Origin: Bacillota bacterium
Lineage (GTDB): Bacteria > Bacillota > Clostridia > Acetivibrionales > DSM-1351
Assembly (NCBI GenBank): GCA_023397905.1
Contig: JAEWSZ010000121.1
Span: forward strand, 1 to 15,325
Length of the DNA stretch: 15,325 nucleotides
Direction: 5' to 3'
Shown: piece by piece, positions 1 to 6,427 of the stretch
Position numbering within the stretch: position 1 is the stretch's first letter
How the letters are laid out: each line of letters starts with the position of its first letter
The notes under the pieces: generated by a model
The model's input: only the letters and a program-made list of their open reading frames with translations
Told to the model about the DNA's origin: nothing
Database searches by the model: none
Position numbers and translations under genes: made by a program

Positions 1-1274
1 CCCACACACTGGACCACAGCCTCAACAGCTGCCTTGGCACCATCAAACACGCCCGTATGCCCTACCATGTCACAGTTGGCAAAGTTTAATATGATAACGT
101 CATACTGCTTTGAATCTATTCTTTTTACACACTCTTCTGTAACTTCATAAGCGCTCATCTCAGGCTTCAAGTCGTAGGTTGCCACCTTCGGTGAAGGAAC
201 AAGGGCTCTGTCCTCTCCTTCATACTGGGTTTCAACTCCTCCGTTAAAGAAGAAGGTCACGTGAGCATATTTCTCTGTTTCAGCTATTCTCAGCTGCCTG
301 TAGCCAAGCTTGCTGATGTATTCGCCGAATGTGTTGTCAAGGGTCTGAGGTTTAAAGGCTACCGAAACATTGGGCATGGTCTTGTCATATTGTGTCATGC
401 ACACATAGTATAAGGAAAAAAAGCCATTTGCTCTTTCAAAGCCTTTAAAATCAGGATCTACGAAAGTTCTGGTTATCTCTCTTGCCCTGTCAGGTCTGAA
501 GTTGAAGAAAACAACGGAGTCATTGGCGGAAATAGTTGAAACGGGCTTGCCGTTTTCCAGAACAACAGTAGGCTTTACAAACTCATCATATTCCTTTTTC
601 TCAAAAGAATTTTCTACCGCCTCTACGGCTGAGCTTGCTGTCAGGCCTTTTCCAAGCGCCATTGCGTCATAAGCAAGCTGCACTCTTTCCCAGCGGTTGT
701 CCCTGTCCATAGAGTAGCATCTGCCCATGACAGAGGCAATCTTTCCGACTCCTATTTCAGCTATTTTAGCTTCCAGCTCCTGGGTATAAACCTTTGAGCT
801 GTCGGGGGGAACATCTCTTCCGTCAAAGAAGCAGTGTACGAAGACATCCTTCAAGCCGTTCCTTTTTGCCAGCTCCAGCAAGCCGTACAAATGGGTGTTG
901 TGGCTGTGGACTCCCCCGTCTGATAAGAGACCGAACAGGTGGAGCTTCGAGTTGTTTTTCTTGCAGTTTTCCACTGCCTTCAAGAATTCTTCCTTTTCAA
1001 AGAAATCCCCATCCTGAATGGATTTTGTGATTCTTGTCAATTCCTGATAAACTATTCTTCCTGCGCCGATGTTTGTATGTCCCACCTCTGAATTGCCCAT
1101 CTGTCCGTCTGGAAGTCCCACGTCCATGCCGCTTGTATGAACAACAGTATTGGGGTATGCGGTCAGGTATCTGTCCAGGTTCGGCTTCTTAGCCGCAGCA
1201 ATGGCATTGCCGTCTGTTCTGGGATTGTTGCCGAAACCGTCCAGGATCATTAAAGTTACTAATTTTTTCTTCAT
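1..1274 (-). CDS. gpmI: 2,3-bisphosphoglycerate-independent phosphoglycerate mutase, C-terminus cut off by the window edge
   Basis: Interconverts 3- and 2-phosphoglycerate in lower glycolysis in the cytoplasm, using two Mn ions rather than 2,3-bisphosphoglycerate. The visible 424 residues start MKKKLVTLMILDGFG. They contain the metal ligand Asp12 and the catalytic Ser62 in GNSEVGHTNIGAGR, exactly at the numbering of the family. Further on is the metal-binding block NFANCDMVGHTG, with Asp and His near residues 402 and 406. About 85 residues, including the remaining metal ligands, lie beyond the left edge. I chose the ATG at 1274 because GGGAG (1283-1287) lies 8 bases upstream and because Asp12/Ser62 then fall in register. 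An in-frame ATG at 1289 has no ribosome binding site. It follows the pgk-tpi fusion after a 242-base spacer and probably belongs to the same glycolytic unit. Identity is secure. Confidence 0.96.
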   Translation of the reverse strand, partial: MKKKLVTLMILDGFGNNPRTDGNAIAAAKKPNLDRYLTAYPNTVVHTSGMDVGLPDGQMGNSEVGHTNIGAGRIVYQELTRITKSIQDGDFFEKEEFLKAVENCKKNNSKLHLFGLLSDGGVHSHNTHLYGLLELAKRNGLKDVFVHCFFDGRDVPPDSSKVYTQELEAKIAEIGVGKIASVMGRCYSMDRDNRWERVQLAYDAMALGKGLTASSAVEAVENSFEKKEYDEFVKPTVVLENGKPVSTISANDSVVFFNFRPDRAREITRTFVDPDFKGFERANGFFSLYYVCMTQYDKTMPNVSVAFKPQTLDNTFGEYISKLGYRQLRIAETEKYAHVTFFFNGGVETQYEGEDRALVPSPKVATYDLKPEMSAYEVTEECVKRIDSKQYDVIILNFANCDMVGHTGVFDGAKAAVEAVVQCV

Positions 1275-1331
1275 AGAATTATCTCCCATGCCATTTATTT
1301 TTTCTTACGACCATGTAAATTCAAAAGTATC

Positions 1332-1406
1332 AAAGTCCAATTACAGTTGCAAACCGCCTCTTATATATTCATTAATACCCTGATAATACCAATTCCAATC
1401 AACTTT
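1332..1406. repeat. Degenerate copy A of a palindromic intergenic element
   Basis: The left arm AAAGTCCAATTACAGTTG resembles AAAGTCAATTACGGTTG at 13302. The bases at 1395-1406 read, on the other strand, AAAGTTGATTGG, similar to the right arm AAAGTCGATTAC of the 13302 copy. The interior is longer and has lost the perfect inner stem. Assignment rests on by-eye alignment only. Confidence 0.4.
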
Positions 1407-1430
1407 TATCCGGGCCATTCTACAACTTGA

Positions 1431-1466
1431 CCCTCCAGTATTTACCGGAGGGCCTTAATTTTTTTT
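1431..1466 (+). terminator. Plus-strand intrinsic terminator-like hairpin between pgk-tpi and gpmI
   Basis: CCCTCC (1431-1436) pairs with GGAGGG (1447-1452), and an inner GTA/TAC extends the symmetry. Eight T residues follow at 1459-1466 on the plus strand. On the minus strand, the coding direction, no T-run follows the hairpin. It therefore looks like a terminator for transcription opposing the genes, although no plus-strand gene is visible upstream. Confidence 0.5.
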
Positions 1467-1516
1467 GTAATCAGAATCCTTACTCCAGCATTTCAGCTTT
1501 TATTCTGAGTTCTGAT

Positions 1517-3457
1517 TTATGCATTTGCAATTACAGTGAATTCGTCAACCTTAAGGCTTGCTCCGCCTACGAGTCCGCCGTCGATATCCGACATTGCAAA
1601 CAGTTCTGCGGCATTCTTGGCATTGACGCTTCCGCCGTACTGGATTCTAACCTGCTCGGAAACCTCATCACCGTAAAGTTCGGCGACCAGCTGCCTTATA
1701 ATGGAGCACACCTCGTTTGCCTGCTCATTGGTGGCAGTCTTGCCTGTTCCGATAGCCCAGATAGGCTCATAAGCTATAACGGACTTTTTAACCTGCTCAG
1801 GAGTCAAGCCAAGCAGAGCCACCTTTATCTGATATCTTATGTGATCTGCCGTAACACCCTGTTCTCTCTGGGTAAGCGTTTCACCGCAGCAGATAATGGG
1901 AGTCATGCCGTACTTGAATATGGCATGGGCCTTCTTGTTGATCATTTCATTGGTTTCACCGAAGTATTCCCTTCTTTCGGAGTGACCGATTATTACATAG
2001 TCAACGCCCAGGTCTGCCAGCATAGGGCCGGAAACCTCTCCTGTAAAGGCTCCCTTCTCTTCCCAGTGCATATTCTGGGCAGCTACCTTTATGTTTGTAC
2101 CTTTGACAGCCGCAACCACTCCCGGAAGAGAAACGAAAGGTACTCCAACCACTACTTCGGCTTTTGCGCCCACAACACTTGCCTTTAATTCATTTACAAA
2201 TGCAACGGCTTCCGAAGGAGTTTTATTCATTTTCCAGTTGCCTGCGGCAATTATTCTGCGCGGATTTTTGTCCAGCAAAACGTCTATACCGGGAAGAACC
2301 TTTCCTTCGAGGAATTCCAGCGAAGCTCCGCCGCCTGTGGATATATGTGTGATCTTATCTGCAAAGCCCAGCTGTTCAACAGCTGCAGCCGAATCTCCCC
2401 CGCCTACTATTGAAAGCGCTCCTGATTCCGCAACCGCCTTGGCGATTTCCTTTGTACCTATGGCAAAGTTAGGGAATTCGAAAACGCCCATAGGTCCGTT
2501 CCATATAACTGTTTTGGCTTTGCTGATTTCCTTTGCAAACTTCTCTATTGTAAGCGATCCGATATCCATACCCATCCAGCCGTCAGGCATGGCGTCTGAT
2601 GGTACGTATTTGATCTCAGTATCATTTTTGAATTCCTGCGCAACCATGCTGCCTATAGGAAGCATTAAGTTGACACCTTTTGCTTCGGCTTTGGCCATCA
2701 GGCTTTTTGCCAGCTCTACCTTGTCGTCTTCGCAGATGGAATTTCCGATGTGGTAGCCCTTTGCCTTCAGGAAGGTGTATGCCATACCTCCGCCTATTAT
2801 CAAAGTATCCACTTTATCGATCAGGTTTTCGATTACGGCGATCTTGTCAGAAACCTTTGCGCCTCCCAGTATTGCTACGAAAGGCCTGGCAGGGTTGGCA
2901 AGCGATTTGCCCATGAATTCGATTTCTTTCTTTATGAGGAATCCGCACACTGCAGGCAAATAGTCTGCAAGTCCGGCAGTTGAAGCGTGAGCCCTGTGAG
3001 CAGTACCAAAAGCATCATTTACATATACTTCAGCCATGCTGGCCAGCTCTTTTGCAAAAGCGGGATCGTTCTTTGTCTCTTCCTTGTGGAATCTTACATT
3101 TTCAAGCATAAGCACTTCGCCTGCTTTTAATGCTGCGGCCTTGGCCTTTGCATCCTCGCCGACTACGTCCTTTGCCATAATAACGTTCTTGCCCAGCAAT
3201 TCACCCAATCTGACTGCTGTCGGCTTCATGCTGTATTTATCTTCAAAGCCTTCCTTTGGCCTTCCCAGATGTGATACCAGGATTGTCTTGGCTCCCTTGT
3301 CCACAAGGTATTTGATTGTTGGAAGAGCACCGACTATTCTCTTGTCGTCGGTGATATTTCTATCAGCATCCAGAGGTACATTAAAATCAACTCTTACAAT
3401 TACTTTTTTTCCAGCCACATCGATATCTTCGATGGTTTTCTTGTTCATCATGCTCAT
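1517..3457 (-). CDS. pgk-tpiA: Bifunctional phosphoglycerate kinase / triosephosphate isomerase fusion
   Basis: One 646-residue reading frame joins two glycolytic enzymes. Residues 1-397 are phosphoglycerate kinase: substrate-binding VRVDFNVPLD at 21-30, hinge and nucleotide regions, and GGGDSAAAV at 352-360. Residues about 400-646 are a complete triosephosphate isomerase: NWK with Asn407 and Lys409, catalytic His492 in IIGHSERR, catalytic Glu564 in AYEPIWAIGTGKT, and phosphate-loop YGGSV near 607-611. The junction (LLDKNPRRIIAAG, about position 2266) has no linker, no stop and no ribosome binding site with a start codon, so the isomerase seems to be made only as a fusion. The same domain order is known from Thermotoga. 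The start at 3457 has AGGAG (3467-3471) at 9 bases; later in-frame ATGs at 3451 and 3448 are too far from it. Both active sites look intact. Confidence 0.97.
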   Translation of the reverse strand: MSMMNKKTIEDIDVAGKKVIVRVDFNVPLDADRNITDDKRIVGALPTIKYLVDKGAKTILVSHLGRPKEGFEDKYSMKPTAVRLGELLGKNVIMAKDVVGEDAKAKAAALKAGEVLMLENVRFHKEETKNDPAFAKELASMAEVYVNDAFGTAHRAHASTAGLADYLPAVCGFLIKKEIEFMGKSLANPARPFVAILGGAKVSDKIAVIENLIDKVDTLIIGGGMAYTFLKAKGYHIGNSICEDDKVELAKSLMAKAEAKGVNLMLPIGSMVAQEFKNDTEIKYVPSDAMPDGWMGMDIGSLTIEKFAKEISKAKTVIWNGPMGVFEFPNFAIGTKEIAKAVAESGALSIVGGGDSAAAVEQLGFADKITHISTGGGASLEFLEGKVLPGIDVLLDKNPRRIIAAGNWKMNKTPSEAVAFVNELKASVVGAKAEVVVGVPFVSLPGVVAAVKGTNIKVAAQNMHWEEKGAFTGEVSGPMLADLGVDYVIIGHSERREYFGETNEMINKKAHAIFKYGMTPIICCGETLTQREQGVTADHIRYQIKVALLGLTPEQVKKSVIAYEPIWAIGTGKTATNEQANEVCSIIRQLVAELYGDEVSEQVRIQYGGSVNAKNAAELFAMSDIDGGLVGGASLKVDEFTVIANA

Positions 3458-3520
3458 AAGTTCACACTCCTATATATTTTTATAAAAATGAGTCAGAATT
3501 TTAGGAAAACGACTGTTAAT

Positions 3521-3541
3521 AATATGTATTCCATACATATT
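3521..3541. promoter_or_regulatory. Perfect 9-bp inverted repeat in the pgk-tpi leader
   Basis: AATATGTAT (3521-3529) and ATACATATT (3533-3541) are exact reverse complements around a 3-base centre. The site lies about 65-85 bases upstream of the start codon, inside the predicted transcript. It could be a protein-binding operator or a weak RNA hairpin. The AT-rich composition makes it less certain. Confidence 0.4.
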
Positions 3542-3610
3542 CGTATATTATCCATTTTTCCAAAACATCAAGACACAAAAGCGCTTAATACTTTTTAAAT
3601 AACCAAAGTA

Positions 3611-3639
3611 ATTTTACCTCTTTTTCTCGGTTATTTCAA
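3611..3639 (-). promoter_or_regulatory. Sigma-A promoter of pgk-tpi
   Basis: Read on the minus strand, TTGAAA (3639-3634) is followed after exactly 17 bases by TAAAAT (3616-3611). Each box matches the vegetative consensus at five of six positions. It lies just after the terminator of the preceding gene, which supports an independent transcription unit for the glycolytic genes. Confidence 0.7.
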
Positions 3640-3643
3640 GAGT

Positions 3644-3661
3644 TTGTTAGTAAATTAACAG
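3644..3661. promoter_or_regulatory. Rex-like redox operator
   Basis: TTGTTAG-TAAA-TTAACAG matches the clostridial Rex pattern TTGTTAA-N4-TTAACAA with one symmetric mismatch in each half. It sits 4 bases upstream of the -35 box of the pgk-tpi promoter. Rex is the NADH/NAD-sensing repressor known to control fermentation genes and, in some Clostridia, glycolytic genes. That Rex binds here is inferred from motif and position. Confidence 0.55.
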
Positions 3662-3692
3662 TATTAAGTGTTTCTTTACATTAAAAATAATA

Positions 3693-3728
3693 GAGCCCGA
3701 AATACGGAAAAAACCGTTTTTCGAGCTC
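3693..3728 (-). terminator. Terminator of the 153-residue hypothetical gene
   Basis: Arms of 15 bases (3693-3707 and 3714-3728) pair with two mismatches around an A6/T6 loop. Flanking AATA/TATT extends the symmetry. On the minus strand it is followed by TATTATTTTTAA. It begins about 30 bases after the stop of the gene ending at 3758. Confidence 0.75.
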
Positions 3729-3757
3729 TTATTAAAACCCTGTCATAGGCGAAACCG

Positions 3758-4219
3758 CTATACCGGAAAATGTTTTTCATAAAAAGCCTTTGACTTCTCA
3801 TAATAGCCTTTCCTCGATATAAAGACAGACTGAATGATTTTTTCATGTGGAAGTATGGGCGCGTATAAGAATAATTCGCTTGAACAGGACCTTATGCCTC
3901 CAATATCAATTTCACAGTCGTCAAACGTATTTTTAAACAATTCTTCTATTTCTTCTCTTTGTTTTCCAAGGAGCTGTATGTTATTTAAATATACTTCCGA
4001 GTTTTTAAAAAACTCAAAAGCAGCGCACCTCAGAATTCCGGATCCGTCATCTTCATATGTTACATGACACGTCCTTTGGTAATCTTCCGTATCATATAAG
4101 TCAACTTCGGATTTTTTGAATAAGGCCGGTGTTATTTTAAGTATTGATTGTATTTCCTGGCTCGTCATTCCGAACTTGACAGAATCCGTCCCTTCAAAAA
4201 TTTTCAGGTTAAATTTCAT
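3758..4219 (-). CDS. Conserved-looking hypothetical protein, 153 residues
   Basis: I do not recognise a characterised family. The protein is soluble, acidic-to-neutral and has no signal peptide or membrane segment. Residues 13-28 (SVKFGMTSQEIQSILK) resemble the short FGMT/S-x-EE-hydrophobic opening seen in several small uncharacterised Firmicutes proteins, some of them near SMI1-like or immunity genes; I cannot establish homology by eye. The start is supported by GAGGT about 7 bases upstream. It stands alone, with a candidate promoter at 4290-4318 and a strong terminator at 3693-3728, so it is likely a single-gene unit placed between the glycolytic and carbohydrate genes. Reality of the gene is likely; function is unknown. 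Confidence 0.75.
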   Translation of the reverse strand: MKFNLKIFEGTDSVKFGMTSQEIQSILKITPALFKKSEVDLYDTEDYQRTCHVTYEDDGSGILRCAAFEFFKNSEVYLNNIQLLGKQREEIEELFKNTFDDCEIDIGGIRSCSSELFLYAPILPHEKIIQSVFISRKGYYEKSKAFYEKHFPV

Positions 4220-4289
4220 GGCAAAACCTCTTTTTTTATTAATTGGCTGGTAATATTAAAAGTATGTTGTAATTATTTGCAGCTACATT

Positions 4290-4318
4290 ATATTACAAAT
4301 TCACAATGTGTTACACAA
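4290..4318 (-). promoter_or_regulatory. Candidate promoter of the 153-residue gene
   Basis: On the minus strand TTGTGT (4318-4313) is followed after 17 bases by TAATAT (4295-4290). An 11-base palindrome, TGTGTTACACA (4307-4317), overlaps the -35 box and could be an operator. The AT-rich surroundings make chance matches likely. Confidence 0.45.
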
Positions 4319-4351
4319 TAATTTCAATTGACGTATAGCTGCCTTGACGGC

Positions 4352-4395
4352 AAAAGAGCTTGAACAACGGTGCGGCCCGCTTTCCAAGCTCTTTT
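4352..4395 (-). terminator. Terminator after the carbohydrate locus
   Basis: AAAAGAGCTTG (4352-4362) and CAAGCTCTTTT (4385-4395) form a perfect 11-bp stem around a 22-base GC-rich loop. It begins 15 bases after the stop of the isomerase-like gene. The descending arm ends in TTTT on either strand, so it may work in both directions, but the T-run is short. Confidence 0.6.
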
Positions 4396-4410
4396 ATCCA
4401 ATAAGGTATA

Positions 4411-5151
4411 TTAATATTTCCTCAAATTATTTACCGATATCTTTATACTTTCGAACGGATCTATAAATATTTCATCCTGCTCTATGGCAACCCAGTCAAA
4501 TCCCGCCTGTCCGGCCATATCATACAGTTTTCCGCAGTTGATGATACCAGTGCCCACTTCGGTCATTTTCTTGTGGATATTGTCCTTCATATCTTTAATA
4601 TGAATGGCTTTGACCCTGGATATATTCTTTGAAAGATATTCCTCAGGGTTCAACCCGGCATGTGTCACCCAATAGCAGTCCAGCTCCAGAGACACATTCT
4701 CCGGCGAGGTGTTTTTCAATAGAATATCCTCGGCCATCTCACCGTCGAATTTTGGCACAAACTCATGGGCGTGGTTGTGGTACATGAATTTTATGCCTTC
4801 CCTGCCCAGCCTGCCGCCCCACTTATCCATATTTTCAGCCAGCCGGAGCCAGCCGTCGGTATCCTCTGAATCATAGATCGCCAGAGCCGCCAACCGGCCG
4901 CCGATGGTATCCAGATACTTTATAAGTCCGTCCAGATCGTTGGCCAGCACATCTTTATTGGTGTGGGTGCCCATTGTTTTCAAATTGTATTTACCCAGGA
5001 GCTGTTTCATTTTTCCGGCTTCTATATCAAAGAAGGAATAGAACTCAACTCCGTCATAACCCGCACTTGAAACCATTTTTAATACATTTTCGAAATCCTC
5101 TTCGCACTTTCCGCGAATCGAGTAAAGCTGCAGACCTATTTCAGGCTTCAT
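4411..5151 (-). CDS. Xylose-isomerase-like TIM barrel sugar isomerase/epimerase (short type)
   Basis: A 246-residue cytoplasmic protein of the sugar phosphate isomerase/epimerase family (AP endonuclease 2 superfamily, PF01261 type). It starts directly with the first barrel strand (EIGLQLYSIRG). Candidate metal and substrate ligands sit at strand ends: Glu36 (GVEFYS), His125/His127 (YHNHAHEF), Asp158 (LELDCYW), His184 (AIHIKDMK) and Glu224 (VAIEQDE). Such proteins act on sugars or inositols and, in some recently described pathways, on 3-keto-glycosides. The ATG overlaps the stop of the upstream oxidoreductase by 4 bases, so the two are translationally coupled and probably act in sequence. A terminator follows. 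The family is secure; substrate and exact reaction are unknown. Confidence 0.88.
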   Translation of the reverse strand: MKPEIGLQLYSIRGKCEEDFENVLKMVSSAGYDGVEFYSFFDIEAGKMKQLLGKYNLKTMGTHTNKDVLANDLDGLIKYLDTIGGRLAALAIYDSEDTDGWLRLAENMDKWGGRLGREGIKFMYHNHAHEFVPKFDGEMAEDILLKNTSPENVSLELDCYWVTHAGLNPEEYLSKNISRVKAIHIKDMKDNIHKKMTEVGTGIINCGKLYDMAGQAGFDWVAIEQDEIFIDPFESIKISVNNLRKY

Positions 5152-6200
5152 GCAATATCAGCTCCTTTTATACATTCTCCGGTCTCCGCCGATTTGAATA
5201 TGGCATCTATGATCCTCATGACACGCAGCATTTGCCTGTGTGTCACTATTGGCTCCTCTTCCCCTCTGACGGCTTTTGCAATATTGTCATAATAATCCTT
5301 GCAATCCGGATCCATCTGCGGCAGGGGCACTTCATCAATTGTTTCCACCGGCCTTGGCGCCATGGTTTTTGTGGGACCCGCGCTGGTGTAAACAATACTC
5401 TCCTCCCATTTGAAATCCACCTGGTTTGCCTTCAGGATTTTACCATTGCAATCCCAGTCGTTGATGACAAGCGTCCCGTTGTCGGTGCTCACATGCCAGC
5501 GTGGCAGCGGAATGAAGGTGTAGGTATCCACCTCGATCAGGGCGCTCAGATTATTTTCAAATTTCAGAAGCACTTTGAAATTGTCATCCACATCTTTAAA
5601 TTTAACGCTCAAAAGCTGCGCGTATATTTCAGTCACCGGGCTGTCCACCATCCACAGAATCTGATCCAGCAGGTGTACGCCCCAGTCCAGCAGCATTCCT
5701 CCTCCGGCGGCCTTCACACATCTCCAGTCGCCCGGAACTCCCTTTGAACCCTGTACGCGGGATTCGATGTAGAATGGTTCGCCTATGAGCTTTTTTTCCA
5801 GCGCTTCTTTAACTATTCTGAAATCCTTGTCCCAACGCCTGTTTTGATGAACGGTGAATATTTTTCCCAGGGAATCGGCGGCGGCGATGACCTCTTCCAG
5901 TTCCTTTGCGTTCATCATTACAGGCTTTTCGGAAATCACATGCTTTCCGGCCTCCATTGCCTTAATGGACAGTTCCCTGTGAAAATTGTTGGGAGTGGCT
6001 ATTATTACAAGTTCGGTATCGTCCGCCAGGCACTCCTCCAGTGAGGAATACCCCTTATACCCGTCCTTTACAGCCTTTTGTACACGTTCAGGCTTGGTGT
6101 CGTAGGCCCCCACAACCTCAAGAGAATTTATCTTTCTTATCTGCTGCGCATGGAAGGAACCCATTCCCCCATATCCGATAATTGCTGTCTTTATACCCAT
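5148..6200 (-). CDS. Gfo/Idh/MocA family NAD(P)-dependent oxidoreductase (second pair)
   Basis: A 350-residue dehydrogenase of the glucose-fructose oxidoreductase / inositol dehydrogenase family. Residues 6-14 (AIIGYGGMG) form the Rossmann dinucleotide loop. EKP at 91-93 supplies the catalytic Lys92. GGGMLLDWGVHLLDQ (167-180) carries the Asp172 and His176 of the D-x3-H catalytic motif. Family members oxidise a ring hydroxyl of a sugar, inositol or glycoside. I place the start at 6200, with AGGAG at 6211-6215. The frame stays open to 6308, but that stretch encodes the tandem 65-bp repeats and does not resemble protein. Its stop overlaps the ATG of the following isomerase (ATGA), so the pair is coupled. 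Confidence 0.92.
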   Translation of the reverse strand: MGIKTAIIGYGGMGSFHAQQIRKINSLEVVGAYDTKPERVQKAVKDGYKGYSSLEECLADDTELVIIATPNNFHRELSIKAMEAGKHVISEKPVMMNAKELEEVIAAADSLGKIFTVHQNRRWDKDFRIVKEALEKKLIGEPFYIESRVQGSKGVPGDWRCVKAAGGGMLLDWGVHLLDQILWMVDSPVTEIYAQLLSVKFKDVDDNFKVLLKFENNLSALIEVDTYTFIPLPRWHVSTDNGTLVINDWDCNGKILKANQVDFKWEESIVYTSAGPTKTMAPRPVETIDEVPLPQMDPDCKDYYDNIAKAVRGEEEPIVTHRQMLRVMRIIDAIFKSAETGECIKGADIA

Positions 6201-6227
6201 TTTTTTACAACTCCTATAAATCAAAAG

Positions 6228-6422
6228 TTTGGAAAACCCGCCTTGCGGATTTTCGGTATGTGAAGAGCGTGATGAACACTCCAATCCATCAGTCGGGAAA
6301 ACTCGCAAGGCAGTTTTCGAAGCGTGAAGAGTGAGATGTATGCATTTATCTCCTCAGTTGGGAAAACCCGCAAAGCGAGTTTTCTATGTGCGAAGAGTAA
6401 GATGAATACACTGCTCTTTGCT
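6228..6422. repeat. Three tandem 65-bp repeats, each with a hairpin
   Basis: GGAAAAC begins at 6231, 6296 and 6361, a period of exactly 65 bases. Each unit has a short stem: GAAAACCCGC with GCGGATTTTC, GAAAACT with AGTTTTC, and GAAAACCCGC with GCGAGTTTTC. A less conserved half with GAAGAGyGwGATG follows. Three units fill almost the whole space between two genes, ending just before the stop of the isomerase gene at 6428. The units have diverged in sequence while keeping their length and stem. Confidence 0.85.
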
Positions 6423-6427
6423 TCGCA

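Larger units (their letters stand above)
1275..1516. other. Spacer between tpi domain end and gpmI
   Basis: This 242-base spacer is long for two genes of one operon. It holds a hairpin with a T-run on the plus strand (1431-1466) and a degraded copy of the palindromic intergenic element (about 1332-1406). I see no convincing minus-strand promoter for gpmI. A TTGCAA box followed after 17 bases by TACTTT exists, but its -10 is poor. Confidence 0.6.
3458..3757. other. Regulatory spacer upstream of pgk-tpi
   Basis: These 300 bases without a gene contain, from right to left: the terminator of the upstream hypothetical gene (3693-3728), a Rex-like palindrome (3644-3661), a sigma-A promoter (3611-3639), and a leader of roughly 150 bases. 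The leader holds a perfect 9-bp inverted repeat (3521-3541) and ends in the ribosome binding site. I recognise no known riboswitch. Confidence 0.7.

Noticed and set aside
1427..2188. Long plus-strand open frame (253 codons) opposite the isomerase domain, with another opposite the kinase domain
   Set aside because: They lie fully antisense to a well-recognised enzyme, have Cys/Ser-rich composition without any family signature, and lack a ribosome binding site.
2250..2285. Programmed frameshift at the kinase-isomerase junction as described for Thermotoga
   Set aside because: The two domains are in the same frame without a stop, so no frameshift is needed.
3545..3573. Second promoter for pgk-tpi (TAATAT with a TCTTGA or TTGATG upstream)
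   Set aside because: The -35 box either matches poorly at 17 bases or has only a 15-base spacing. The promoter at 3611-3639 is far better.
6201..6308. N-terminal extension of the second oxidoreductase
   Set aside because: The extra 36 codons encode repeat DNA. The start at 6200 has AGGAG and places the Rossmann motif at the normal position.
6228..6422. CRISPR array
   Set aside because: The repeats are directly adjacent without unique spacers, are diverged from each other and there are no cas genes.
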